Below the pieces are notes generated by a model. That model had not been told where the DNA came from. It was given only the letters and a program-made list of their open reading frames with translations, and ran no database searches. Below, in pieces: positions 35,913 to 44,574 of a stretch of DNA of 64,000 nucleotides. The position numbers were made by a program, and so were the translations under genes. How positions within the stretch are numbered: position 1 is the first letter of the stretch; every line of letters starts with the position of its first letter. The DNA lies in NCBI RefSeq assembly GCF_014692525.1, contig NZ_JACNYL010000001.1, positions 620,001 through 684,000 on the forward strand, in the 5' to 3' direction. This DNA is from Sphingobacterium chuzhouense. GTDB taxonomy: Bacteria > Bacteroidota > Bacteroidia > Sphingobacteriales > Sphingobacteriaceae.

Positions 35913-37019
35913 TTATGGCAGTTTATAGGATACGATCTCGAAGACAAAAGTGGTCGATGTTTCAGCCGGTCCACCTTGCGTCGCACCGAACAGATAACGC
36001 GGTGTCCCCAAGTCTTTGTCGAGCAGGAGCATAGGCCGTTCTAGACGTCCAAATCGTTTGAGATGCGCCGGCGGATCACTCTCCTGCACATAGCTTTTCA
36101 TATCGAGATAGGAAATCTGTGGCTCAGACCAACGAATGCCATCCGTAGAAGACAATAATAACCCATACTCGTGGTTATAGAACCCCATATCTCGGGCAAT
36201 CATATAATAGACTCCTCTTTCCTTCCATACAAAGGCATCTTCCAGTTGTGCATTATTCGGACGATCTGAAAAGTCGATAACAGGGTTATCCGAAACTTTT
36301 ACATACGGCCCTTGTGGATGATCGGCCTTCGCCAAGCCATATTTCCGATTTCCACGAACCGCGCCTGAGGCACGCTGGTATTCAGCGGTATTCCATGATT
36401 TATAAAACAACCAATATTTGCCGTCATGGCCTTCTACGAAAGCAGGGTTTGTCGTACAATGGTCGTCCCATACACCTTCTGCTCCTGGCATTAACGCGGG
36501 GTTATCCGGCCTTTCCCAAGGTCCATCCAGACTTTTTGCAGTAGCGATACCGATGCGCTTGGTATCGGTTTTTCCATTCGAATTACCCATATAAAACAGG
36601 TAATAAGTATCTCCCACTTTCTGAATGAGCGGGTTATGACAGGTTGTGCTGTCCCAATATCCTTCCCTCGGACGCAGCACAACGCCATGATCCGTAAAGG
36701 GAGCATCGGGACGATCGGCCACCGCATAGGCAATTTCCGAACCTCGAATCCAGCCACTCATTCCTTTTTCTTTCTTCCAACGGGAATAAAAAAGATGTAC
36801 TTTCCCGTCGTCATCCCAAATGGGGGAAGAACACCAAATGTAGTAGTCTTCTAAAATAAGCGATCGGCCTATAGGTTTTAGGGTAAAAGCGGGCGCATTT
36901 TCTGCCCCATTAAACGCTAAAAGAGATGGCGTAACCAGGACACCTGATAATAAAAAAAAGCCTGACTTCATAAAATCCCTCCTTGAATACCCTCCTATTT
37001 CTCCTGTCATTTTCGTCAT
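35913..37019 (-). CDS. Tat-exported beta-propeller glycosidase-like protein (GH43/GH117-like fold)
   Basis: This 368-residue protein has a twin-arginine signal (SRRDFMKSGF at about 12-21, then a hydrophobic stretch). Propeller motifs include YYIWCSSPIWDDDGKVHLFYSRW, TCHNPLIQKVGDTYYLFYMG, CTTNPAFVEGHDGKYWLFYKSW and QLEDAFVWKERGVYYMIARD. The five-bladed arrangement fits clan GH-F/J-type glycosidases or glycoside phosphorylase relatives. I could not assign a family. It is the last gene of the SusC-SusD-GH105 operon, 48 nt after GH105, and probably acts in the periplasm on an imported oligosaccharide. Its stop lies only 33 nt from the class-2 direct repeat of the next operon. Confidence 0.75.
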   Translation of the reverse strand: MTKMTGEIGGYSRRDFMKSGFFLLSGVLVTPSLLAFNGAENAPAFTLKPIGRSLILEDYYIWCSSPIWDDDGKVHLFYSRWKKEKGMSGWIRGSEIAYAVADRPDAPFTDHGVVLRPREGYWDSTTCHNPLIQKVGDTYYLFYMGNSNGKTDTKRIGIATAKSLDGPWERPDNPALMPGAEGVWDDHCTTNPAFVEGHDGKYWLFYKSWNTAEYQRASGAVRGNRKYGLAKADHPQGPYVKVSDNPVIDFSDRPNNAQLEDAFVWKERGVYYMIARDMGFYNHEYGLLLSSTDGIRWSEPQISYLDMKSYVQESDPPAHLKRFGRLERPMLLLDKDLGTPRYLFGATQGGPAETSTTFVFEIVSYKLP

Positions 37020-37067
37020 GGTTTATAGTTTTGTTAGCGCATCATGCGCTGTCCTGTGCGAAGCTAA

Positions 37068-38249
37068 TTATCGATTTAATTCCAATAATCCCATGATAAA
37101 CGGACCGGTTGCCTTGGCATCATTCTCCCGGATGCGTTCGTTTACATAATAATCATAACTGCCATCGCGATAAGGGTGCCCACCTAAGCCTGCAACGGCA
37201 TTACATTGTATGAGCGTGAGGGTGCCATCGGATTCGTTCCTCAAGAGTTTTTTTTGAATGCCTGTTAATGTCTTTTCGGCTACTGCTTTATAGGAATCGG
37301 CGATATACCCTTTATTGGCCGCCTTGGCGAAGCTGTACATGAACATAGCGTTTACAGAAGCCTCCTGATAATTTTTCTCTTCACCAATTTTATCCAGCAC
37401 TTGCCACCATAAGCCTTCGTCATCCTGATACTTAGGCAATGTCTCCGCTAGTCCATTGATGATCGCCACAATTTCGTCTCTCTTCGGATAATCTGTCGGA
37501 ATAAAATCGAGCACATCAACCAGCGCCATAAACCACCAGCCTATGCTACGCCCCCAAAAATTAGGCGATTGTCCGGTTATTTCGTTAGCCCATTGTTGCT
37601 TTTTACTTTCGTCCCAAGCATGGAAATAAAGTCCCGTCTTCTTATCATAAGTATGTTTAGCAGCTATCAAAATATGATTGATCACATCATCGTAATAGCT
37701 GCTGTCTTGTGTGAACTGTCCATATGCCGCAATAAACGGATCTGCCATATACACACCATCCAACCAAATTTGGTGCGGATAAATTAATTTATGCCAATAC
37801 GCTCCTTCCAATGTAGGGGGATGCACTTTTAACTGTGCCATCAAATTTTCGATAGCCTGTTTATATTTTTCTTTTCCAGTCTTTTCATACAATGTAAACA
37901 GGATTTTACCCGGATTGATATAATCGAGATTATACGTATCCCGTTTGTACAGATGGATACTTCCGTATTCGTTGATGATCGTATCCGCCCAAGCTTCGAC
38001 ATAGTCGAAATATTTATGATCGCCGGTCTTCTCCCACATCTTCAGCATCGCTAAACAGCCGAGTCCTTGTCCATATCCGAAATACAGACGTTTACCGTGG
38101 TCAATCTGCCAAGCTTCTGGAAATCGTTTCATTTCAGATTCAGCAAATTGAACATATAGTTTTTGTGTTGGTGTCTGGGCTTTGGTATAGAAGCTCACAA
38201 AGCTTAAGAGGAGCACAAAAACCGGAATTGTTATTTTTTTCTTTACCAT
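37068..38249 (-). CDS. GH105-type unsaturated galacturonyl hydrolase
   Basis: This 393-residue secreted protein (signal ending SFYTKAQ) has an (alpha/alpha)6 barrel of the GH88/GH105 group: FGYGQGLGCLAMLKMWEKTGD, HQIWLDGVYMADPF with catalytic-type Asp at about 164, and NFWGRSIGWWFMALVDVLD. These enzymes hydrate and release the unsaturated uronic acid from lyase products. It lies between SusD (27 nt upstream) and the Tat propeller enzyme, in the operon with the class-2 promoter at 43485-43549. It is therefore expected to handle imported homogalacturonan disaccharides. It is only distantly similar to the GH105 at 23771. Confidence 0.92.
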   Translation of the reverse strand: MVKKKITIPVFVLLLSFVSFYTKAQTPTQKLYVQFAESEMKRFPEAWQIDHGKRLYFGYGQGLGCLAMLKMWEKTGDHKYFDYVEAWADTIINEYGSIHLYKRDTYNLDYINPGKILFTLYEKTGKEKYKQAIENLMAQLKVHPPTLEGAYWHKLIYPHQIWLDGVYMADPFIAAYGQFTQDSSYYDDVINHILIAAKHTYDKKTGLYFHAWDESKKQQWANEITGQSPNFWGRSIGWWFMALVDVLDFIPTDYPKRDEIVAIINGLAETLPKYQDDEGLWWQVLDKIGEEKNYQEASVNAMFMYSFAKAANKGYIADSYKAVAEKTLTGIQKKLLRNESDGTLTLIQCNAVAGLGGHPYRDGSYDYYVNERIRENDAKATGPFIMGLLELNR

Positions 38250-38276
38250 ACGAATATGTTATTTAAACTCTTCATG

Positions 38277-40085
38277 CTAATATAGCGGATGTTGTTGACC
38301 CCGAAGTCCCGGATTGTTATCTATGGTGGATGTACTTAAAGGGAACAGTTCGACTTTGTTTTTCTCCAAACCACGGTAAATATTTCTTACCCACACCTCA
38401 TTTGCCGTAAACTTATTGTTGAAGAAAGCTGCAGTGCTTCCATACATATCCAAAACAGTATATCCCTGTCTTTCCAGTTCTGTTCTTTCAGCTGGAGTAG
38501 GTTCATCCGTAAAGGGTATAAAATCTAAAGCAACGGTTGGATCGTTAAATGTCTTCGCATCTGTGATCTTATACGCTCTATAACGGGCAGCATCCGTATA
38601 CTTTCCGGTATGGTTTGCTAAATCCAGGATTTCCTGTTTTGTTTCGGTTAGTTTCTCGTACAATATCCCCCAACGGATAAGATCCGTTTTTCGCCAACCC
38701 TCAAAACCAAGTTCCAATTTACGTTCCTGGATAATGGCGTTTCTAAAATCGGCATACGTTCCTGGTGTTTCTCCGATCTTTGAACGGTCGTTTTTGAATG
38801 CGCGCAACCGCACTTTTTCATACATTTCTTTTGCCACAGCCGTAGGCCCGTTATTCAATTCGTTTTCCGCCTCCGCATACATCAATAGTATATCTGCATA
38901 CCGCAGGTGGATCCAGTTAATATCCCGCTGCGCTGCCGAAACACCTGCATCTGCCTTCCAATTTACGCGAAACTTACCGATGGTATGGTTAGCATAGGTA
39001 TTCATTTGGTGCGTGCTGTCCCCTGCCAGTGCATAATTAGCAATCGTGACGTCCCGTCGGCTATCGCCCTCTTCAAACTCAAAATAATAGACAGGCAATG
39101 CGGCCATTGCAGGTTGTGATTTACCATAAAAAGAAGCGGTATGTGCAAATATCCCATTCGTATATCCCAGACGTACTTCATTACGATCAGCCCCTTTCTG
39201 TCCATATTCAAACATAGATTCTACGTTATATTTTCCGTTGACTAAATCCCTAAAAATCGTTTCATAATCTATCAAATCGTTTTCACCACGTTCTACCACG
39301 GCTTTACAGGCATCGCGAGCTATCGTATATAGTTCTGCAATACGCTGTTTATCTGCTCGCTGTGCCAATTCTACACTTCCTGGAGCATAACTGTCCAAAT
39401 TCCAGCGTAGCGAGTATCCGGCAGCATATAATGCGGTACGTGCCAACAGGCCATAAGCCGTATTTTTGGATATCCGTTCGACGGGCATCCCTGATTCGCT
39501 TTTCCAGGGCAAAAGTTCGATCGCCTGCTGTAGATCACGTATACATCCATCGAATATGGTATCCCGGCTCACACGTGAAGAGGAGAAATCCGGCATTTCC
39601 ACCACCGGAATGGTTGGATAAGGTACATCGCCAAAATAACGAACCACATGGAGCATATTCGCTGCCCGAATCGCATAGGCTTCTCCCAGCAGCATGTTTC
39701 GTTTTTCCTCCTGAGCTTCATCAATATTCGTGATTAAGGGGATATTTCTAATCAGTACATTCGCTTGTTCGACACCAGCGTACATAGCGGTATAAGTAGA
39801 GGTAGGACTTGTCGCTGGATTATATACATAGTTAGATACTTGATTCTTTGAATTGGTTTCTCCCTCGGTGGAAAAGCATTCATCGGTTCCCATTCCAAAC
39901 TGATAGAACAGTTCAGCATTAAACGTGCTTGTATAAGCGCCTAGTACAGCCATCTCCACTTTTCCAACATCTTCGAATATCGTGGAACTATCGAAATCCT
40001 TTTCTGATGGCAGCTCTAAAAAGTCTTTACAGGATGTTGTACCTAATAGAAGTCCTGCAATAACGATATATATATTTCTCTTCAT
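38277..40085 (-). CDS. SusD/RagB-type glycan-binding lipoprotein
   Basis: This 602-residue lipoprotein (lipobox GTTSC, Cys about 19, followed by KDFLELPSEKDFDS) has the SusD helical scaffold: GEAYAIRAANMLHVVRYFGDVPYPTIPV, RYADILLMYAEAENELNNGP and ERKLELGFEGWRKTDLIRWG. It is the surface partner of the SusC encoded 11 nt upstream. Together they would capture and import pectic oligosaccharides. It is of ordinary length and complete. Confidence 0.96.
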   Translation of the reverse strand: MKRNIYIVIAGLLLGTTSCKDFLELPSEKDFDSSTIFEDVGKVEMAVLGAYTSTFNAELFYQFGMGTDECFSTEGETNSKNQVSNYVYNPATSPTSTYTAMYAGVEQANVLIRNIPLITNIDEAQEEKRNMLLGEAYAIRAANMLHVVRYFGDVPYPTIPVVEMPDFSSSRVSRDTIFDGCIRDLQQAIELLPWKSESGMPVERISKNTAYGLLARTALYAAGYSLRWNLDSYAPGSVELAQRADKQRIAELYTIARDACKAVVERGENDLIDYETIFRDLVNGKYNVESMFEYGQKGADRNEVRLGYTNGIFAHTASFYGKSQPAMAALPVYYFEFEEGDSRRDVTIANYALAGDSTHQMNTYANHTIGKFRVNWKADAGVSAAQRDINWIHLRYADILLMYAEAENELNNGPTAVAKEMYEKVRLRAFKNDRSKIGETPGTYADFRNAIIQERKLELGFEGWRKTDLIRWGILYEKLTETKQEILDLANHTGKYTDAARYRAYKITDAKTFNDPTVALDFIPFTDEPTPAERTELERQGYTVLDMYGSTAAFFNNKFTANEVWVRNIYRGLEKNKVELFPLSTSTIDNNPGLRGQQHPLY

Positions 40086-40096
40086 GATACTATGCT

Positions 40097-43000
40097 TTAA
40101 AACGTTAAATTAATTCCGGCTACAAAACTTTTTATGCGCGGATAGGCAGAATTATCCACGCCACGTGTTAGAATGGCGTCTGTAGCCGAAACCTCTGGGT
40201 CATATCCCGAATACTTCGTAAAGGTGTGCACATTATTTAGGGTAACATAGAATCTCAACCGTTGAATGAATGCTTTTTTAGAAACCTCTCCCGGTAGCGT
40301 ATAACCTAATGTGATATTGTTTATACGCAAAAAGGACGCATCTTCCAAATAATAATCCAAAGGATCCGAAATGGCAATATTGTTACCGGAATTTAAACTC
40401 CACACCTGATTTGCATCGTGTTGATTAGGATTTAATGCCGCCAGTCGATCTAAGTCTGTCGTTTCCAAGCCCGTGATTGGGTCTATTAACGTGAAACGGT
40501 CAGCCATGTTTCCCAAAGAATTTTGATTCGGCAGATAAGGTCCCATAAACCGTTGCGTATTCATATTGAACACTTTGTTGCCATAGGCAAAATTTAGGAA
40601 GACACTCAGGTCAAAACCCTTATATATAAATTCGTTATTGACCCCCCCGAAAAACTTGGGTTCCGGATTGCCCAGTTCTGTACGATCGTCGGGCGACCAA
40701 ACGGGGTTGCCGTTTTCATCTGTTTGACCGGTGACAGGCAGATATTTGACGTCACCTGGTTTTATGGACGAACGATTTTTTCCTTTTAACGAGGCGACTC
40801 CATCTTTTAATGTGTACGTGCCATCGCCGTTTTGAACGAAATCGTCGGTTGTATACACACCGTCGTATTTGTACCCGTAGAATGTACTCACCGGTCCGCC
40901 GACTTGCGTATAGAAATTAACCCGGGAATCATAACTTGTTATCATGTACTCATTGCCGGCGCTGCCAAAAAGACGTCCTACCCTCGAACGATTGAACGTT
41001 ATATTAAAGGCAGACTTCCACTGAAAGTTATCGTTACGTATATTCAAACTATTCAACGACAATTCTACCCCACGATTTCGCAAAGTAGCAATATTCTGAT
41101 ACTGTTTACTGTATCCGGTAGAAGTTGGAATATCAGCTTCTAACAGCAGATTCTTCGACTCATTGTTATAGAAATCGGCCGTTAGGTTGATGCGGTTATT
41201 TAAAAAGGCAAGGTCCAATGCCAAATTTGCGGTTTGTGTTTTTTCCCAGACTAAATCCGGATTACCCAATACGTTACTTGGTCTCACCCCAATTACAGTC
41301 GTATTGTTAACCGCTACCACCGTCGATCCATACAATGTTGCATAGCGGGTACTTCCTATTTTATCATTCCCTGTTGTACCATATCCGAAACGCAATTTCA
41401 ACTGGTCAAAAATCCCGTTATCTTCCATAAAACTTTCATTATGGATATTCCAGGCAGCGGACGCGGAAGGGAATGCGCCCCATTTATTACCCTGTCTAAA
41501 GGTCGATACCCCATCTGCCCGGACAGTTGCTGTCAATAAATAGCGGTCGTCGTAATTGTATATTCCGCGGAAGAAACCTGAAACGATTCCATAACGATTA
41601 GCTTTTGATTCTCCACGTTCTGTTCTACCCGCTAAGCTGACATCTTTCAAACCAAAATTACTGGGAGGAAATTCAAAATATTCGTGCTTGAGACCTTGGC
41701 TTTCTTCGTAGCGTACTTCATGACCAACCATCAGATTAAGGTGATGCTTGTCCATATCTTTCATCCACGACAGGGTATTCGTCCATTGCCATTCAAACCC
41801 CTCTGCATTGTCTATAGAGCCATAAGGCCCACGATTGTTACGGGCATTCATTGTTCTCCCGTCGTCCCAAAAATCATTACGTGTTTGGCCCCATTGGTAG
41901 GAACCTTGCGTACGGAACGTGAAATTATCTAAGAATCTAGCTGTCAATCCCACATTTACATTTGCCAGCCGTGAGGCCCGTTCTTGATTCCGTGCATCGT
42001 TCATGATAATCGGATTGAAAATATCATACTGGGAATCAATCGCTTGCAAATCCTCACCAATATCGGTATATAACATTTCTTCGTCTGTATAACGGACACC
42101 TCCGGTAACAGGTTGCAGGGCAGACATCTTTAACATGCCTCCCAAAGAGCCCCCTCCTTGCCTATTGGCATCCTGGAATAACGAATTAAAATCTACATTT
42201 ACCCCCTCAAACAATTGGTGATCTACTTTCGCGCGAATGCTGTTTCTGCGAAACCCGGATTTCGCCAATATACCATCCTGATTGGTATTATTATAGGAGA
42301 GCATCAGTTTTGTTTTCTCATTTCCTCCAGAAATATTGACATTATGATTTTGAAGTATTCCATTCCCTCCAAAGACCTCTTCCTGCCAGTCAATACCCGC
42401 TCGCGAACCATAATCGTTATGAATCCGACTATAAGCACCCGATGCAAAGTCTGGTGCGTCCACATCTCCTCCATACATATTTGCGAAATTAGCCTGCCTA
42501 CCTGCCAATGTCTGATATTCGTACTGGTATTTCACATATTCTTCTATCCCGAGTAAATCCAACTTTTGGCTCAACCGCTCGACACTCATATAGGCGTTAT
42601 AATCTACGGAAGTACGACCGGATTTTGCTGATTTCGTGGTAATCAATACGACCCCATTTGCTCCACGAGCGCCATAGATTGCTGTTGCCGAAGCGTCTTT
42701 TAGGATATCAATGTTTTCAATATCATTGGCATCAATTTTCATTAAGGCATCTTCCATCACAAATCCGTCCACTACATACAACGGTGCAGTTGAGCCCGTA
42801 ATGGACGTTCCACCACGTACCGTGATGTTGACATCCGCTCCGGGCGCGCCACTCTGCGTGACGACATTTACACCGGCGACTTTACCTGTCAGTGCCTGCG
42901 CGGCCGTCGTAACCGGAACTTGGCGGATGTCATCTCCTTTGACAGAACCGACAGCTCCGGTTAGATCTCTTTTTCGCGCTGTTCCATAACCGATAACCAC

Positions 43001-43387
43001 GACTTCGTCGAGATCATTATTTGCCGTCGTTAACAGGACGGTAACCGGATTTCGATTAGTTACCGTCATCTCTTCGGGTATATATCCCACATAACTTACC
43101 TCCAACACATCACCGACTGTTAGCGAGAGTGAAAACGTACCATCTTCACCTGTTAACGTACTTACACTTTTTCCTTTAACCTGCACACTAGCTCCGTTTA
43201 TCGGCTTGTTATTGGCGTCGGTGACTCTACCCGACAGGGAAAATTCCTGTGCCCAACCGGTAGACACCATCCCACAAAAAAATAGTAAAACAAACAACCT
43301 TTTAAGATCGCCGTTTCGAATTACGTTCCATTTTGACATTGTTACTGGCATATAATTATAATTAGCACTTAAACTTAACATCCGCAT
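40097..43387 (-). CDS. SusC/RagA-type TonB-dependent transporter
   Basis: This is a 1096-residue SusC. It shows a carboxypeptidase-regulatory-like domain (SLSGRVTDANNKPINGASVQVKGK), a TonB-box region (LDEVVVIGYGTARKRDLTG), a plug (NITVRGGTSITG, LYVVDGFVMED, ILKDASATAIYGARGANG) and a barrel ending VAGINLTF. The first 16 residues before Met17 (43339) make a long amino-terminal region before the signal peptide, so translation may start at 43339. It heads the operon SusC-SusD-GH105-propeller and has the class-2 promoter at 43485-43549 about 100 nt upstream. Its leader shares a conserved element with the leader of the 61471 operon. Confidence 0.96.
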   Translation of the reverse strand: MRMLSLSANYNYMPVTMSKWNVIRNGDLKRLFVLLFFCGMVSTGWAQEFSLSGRVTDANNKPINGASVQVKGKSVSTLTGEDGTFSLSLTVGDVLEVSYVGYIPEEMTVTNRNPVTVLLTTANNDLDEVVVIGYGTARKRDLTGAVGSVKGDDIRQVPVTTAAQALTGKVAGVNVVTQSGAPGADVNITVRGGTSITGSTAPLYVVDGFVMEDALMKIDANDIENIDILKDASATAIYGARGANGVVLITTKSAKSGRTSVDYNAYMSVERLSQKLDLLGIEEYVKYQYEYQTLAGRQANFANMYGGDVDAPDFASGAYSRIHNDYGSRAGIDWQEEVFGGNGILQNHNVNISGGNEKTKLMLSYNNTNQDGILAKSGFRRNSIRAKVDHQLFEGVNVDFNSLFQDANRQGGGSLGGMLKMSALQPVTGGVRYTDEEMLYTDIGEDLQAIDSQYDIFNPIIMNDARNQERASRLANVNVGLTARFLDNFTFRTQGSYQWGQTRNDFWDDGRTMNARNNRGPYGSIDNAEGFEWQWTNTLSWMKDMDKHHLNLMVGHEVRYEESQGLKHEYFEFPPSNFGLKDVSLAGRTERGESKANRYGIVSGFFRGIYNYDDRYLLTATVRADGVSTFRQGNKWGAFPSASAAWNIHNESFMEDNGIFDQLKLRFGYGTTGNDKIGSTRYATLYGSTVVAVNNTTVIGVRPSNVLGNPDLVWEKTQTANLALDLAFLNNRINLTADFYNNESKNLLLEADIPTSTGYSKQYQNIATLRNRGVELSLNSLNIRNDNFQWKSAFNITFNRSRVGRLFGSAGNEYMITSYDSRVNFYTQVGGPVSTFYGYKYDGVYTTDDFVQNGDGTYTLKDGVASLKGKNRSSIKPGDVKYLPVTGQTDENGNPVWSPDDRTELGNPEPKFFGGVNNEFIYKGFDLSVFLNFAYGNKVFNMNTQRFMGPYLPNQNSLGNMADRFTLIDPITGLETTDLDRLAALNPNQHDANQVWSLNSGNNIAISDPLDYYLEDASFLRINNITLGYTLPGEVSKKAFIQRLRFYVTLNNVHTFTKYSGYDPEVSATDAILTRGVDNSAYPRIKSFVAGINLTF

Positions 43388-43406
43388 ATGCCGCCTTAAA
43401 AATGCA

Positions 43407-43431
43407 GTTCTCTGACGTTTATATATTGGCG
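43407..43431 (-). promoter_or_regulatory. Conserved leader element, copy 1
   Basis: The minus-strand core CGCCAATATATAAACG (43431-43416) matches CGCCAACATATAAACG in the leader of the other class-2 operon (61553-61538) at 15 of 16 bases, and similarity continues into AGAAC and TGCA. It lies downstream of the predicted transcription start, within the untranslated leader, ending 19 nt before the ATG at 43387. The function is unknown. Confidence 0.5.
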
Positions 43432-43484
43432 GTGATTAGCTACAAATTCTCGCTAAAACAATTGCAGATGTTATTTAACAATGT

Positions 43485-43549
43485 CAAAAGTAGAATAGAG
43501 TTATGTTTTTGACTTTTAAAAATTGACAGAATCCATTTAAAAATTGACA
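43485..43549 (-). promoter_or_regulatory. Class-2 promoter with 21-bp direct repeat, before SusC-SusD-GH105
   Basis: In plus-strand sense, two identical units TTTAAAAATTGACA lie at 43515-43528 and 43536-43549, a period of exactly 21 bp. The minus-strand -7 box TACTTTTG (43492-43485) is perfect and 22 nt from the proximal unit. The repeat takes the place of a -33 TTG. The geometry matches activation by an AraC-type DNA-binding domain. Confidence 0.8.
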
Positions 43550-43654
43550 CTTCCCGGAAAAATAGTAGGATGGCTTAGTGCAGAATATCTACTTTGACCA
43601 GTCCGACACGTCCAGTATGCACTTTAATTCCTAACTGTAAAGCTTAGATGCATT

Positions 43655-43682
43655 TTGCCATTTATAGAATGCGAAATGGCAA
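43655..43682 (-). terminator. Possible terminator hairpin after the orphan secreted gene
   Basis: A perfect 9-bp inverted repeat (TTGCCATTT at 43655-43663, AAATGGCAA at 43674-43682) has a 10-nt loop. It lies 28 nt beyond the stop of the gene at 43710 but has no T-run after it on the minus strand, so termination is uncertain. Confidence 0.4.
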
Positions 43683-43709
43683 TAAAATGAAAGCAGAAAA
43701 CTTTTCATG

Positions 43710-44264
43710 TTACTGAAACACAGTCTTATTGATAAATTCCCGAGCCAACGCTTTTTTCTGATCCACGGTCAAGCCGTTGATTTCGATCGTGGCGGAAACA
43801 AAGTCCTGATTAGGTTGGGAAATGACATATATATATATACGATTTCGTTCTTTGCTAAAGAAAAAAGCCCCATGTACCGACGGATTTTTCATAATCTCCT
43901 TCGTATAATTATCTTCGTTATCATCTGCAATTAACGTAACATAATAAGCATCTAGAATTTCTTCAATAGTTGATTGCTGTCCCCCATTATTCAGACATCG
44001 TACGTTTACTAAACCCCATATCGTCGTACTAGCGCCAGAAGGTTGATAAGATATTTTATAATAAGCTGATTTTTCGCTAATGCGCGTTTGGGCATAAGAA
44101 GGAAGATTTTTCGAATCCCGATAACTGCTAAGTGCAGATACTGTATTCAACAGATTATTACTTTGGATGTAGTTGTTGCTGATAAAGTCCGCTGTATTTT
44201 GCTGTGCCAGCAAAAAAGTTGATGATAAACTCAACAATAGTGATAGGATTAAACTCGTTCTCAT
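43710..44264 (-). CDS. Secreted orphan protein of unknown function
   Basis: I take the ATG at 44264 (184 residues), which gives the signal MRTSLILSLLLSLSSTFLLAQ; the open frame begins at 44282, overlapping the stop of the remnant upstream. After the signal the protein is mixed and soluble-looking, with YYKISYQPSGASTTIWGLVNVRC and a C-terminal half of alternating hydrophobic strands (RNRIYIYVISQPNQDFVSATIEINGLTVDQKK). I recognise no family. It lies between two PUL operons behind a strong terminator and next to a gene remnant, with no clear promoter, so it may be a relic or belong to another locus. Confidence 0.65.
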   Translation of the reverse strand: MRTSLILSLLLSLSSTFLLAQQNTADFISNNYIQSNNLLNTVSALSSYRDSKNLPSYAQTRISEKSAYYKISYQPSGASTTIWGLVNVRCLNNGGQQSTIEEILDAYYVTLIADDNEDNYTKEIMKNPSVHGAFFFSKERNRIYIYVISQPNQDFVSATIEINGLTVDQKKALAREFINKTVFQ

Positions 44265-44275
44265 TGTAATATAAT

Positions 44276-44449
44276 TTAACATGGTTTTTCTGATTTGACT
44301 TTTTTATCGTTATCTAGTTTAAGCACTTTGCTATTATTGGTTTCTCCTAATTGATGCTTGGTGATATGGATTTGATCTCCAAAAAGCTGTAATAATGCAG
44401 ACTCGCCTGCTTGTTGTTTTTCAGATGTGGGTTCGCCGAAAAAAATGTA
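44276..44449 (-). pseudogene. Possible 3' remnant of a lost gene
   Basis: On the minus strand an open frame of 57 codons without an ATG reads FFGEPTSEKQQAGESALLQ and later DQIHITKHQLGETNNSKVLK, ending KSEKPC. Its TAA (44278-44276) overlaps the first possible ATG of the next gene (44282), as in coupled operon genes. Upstream it is stopped by an in-frame TAA at 44450-44452, and the terminator of the large operon begins 14 nt further on. The composition is protein-like. I cannot name the parent gene, and a chance open frame is possible. Confidence 0.4.
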
Positions 44450-44465
44450 TTAAAGTTAAAAGAAT

Positions 44466-44514
44466 AGAGGGTGTCTCCTATATTTGTTCCAAGCAAATGT
44501 AGGAGACACCCTCT
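44466..44514 (-). terminator. Strong intrinsic terminator of the large FAS1-Sus operon
   Basis: A 21-bp stem (44466-44486 with 44494-44514) contains one mismatched or G-U position and a 7-nt loop. On the minus strand it is followed by TATTCTTTT. It lies 60 nt beyond the stop of the last gene of the operon (44575). It separates that operon from the remnant and orphan gene on its left. Confidence 0.85.
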
Positions 44515-44574
44515 TTCACTGTTCCGCTAAACAAGGGTTCCTAATCGACACCCCTCACCTTGTTATACAGTGTT

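Larger units (their letters stand above)
43388..43709. other. Intergenic control region of the SusC operon
   Basis: This is 322 bp without a gene. From left to right it holds the leader of the SusC gene with a conserved element (43407-43431), the class-2 promoter and direct repeat (43485-43549), about 100 bp with nothing recognised, and a hairpin (43655-43682) after the stop of the orphan gene at 43710. Confidence 0.7.

Noticed and set aside
37017-37063. CAGGACA-N3-CATGATG on the minus strand, resembling the class-1 box, upstream of the Tat propeller gene
   Set aside because: The second half differs at two bases, including the TTG, no TAnnTTTG lies 20 nt downstream, and that position is already inside the start of the gene.
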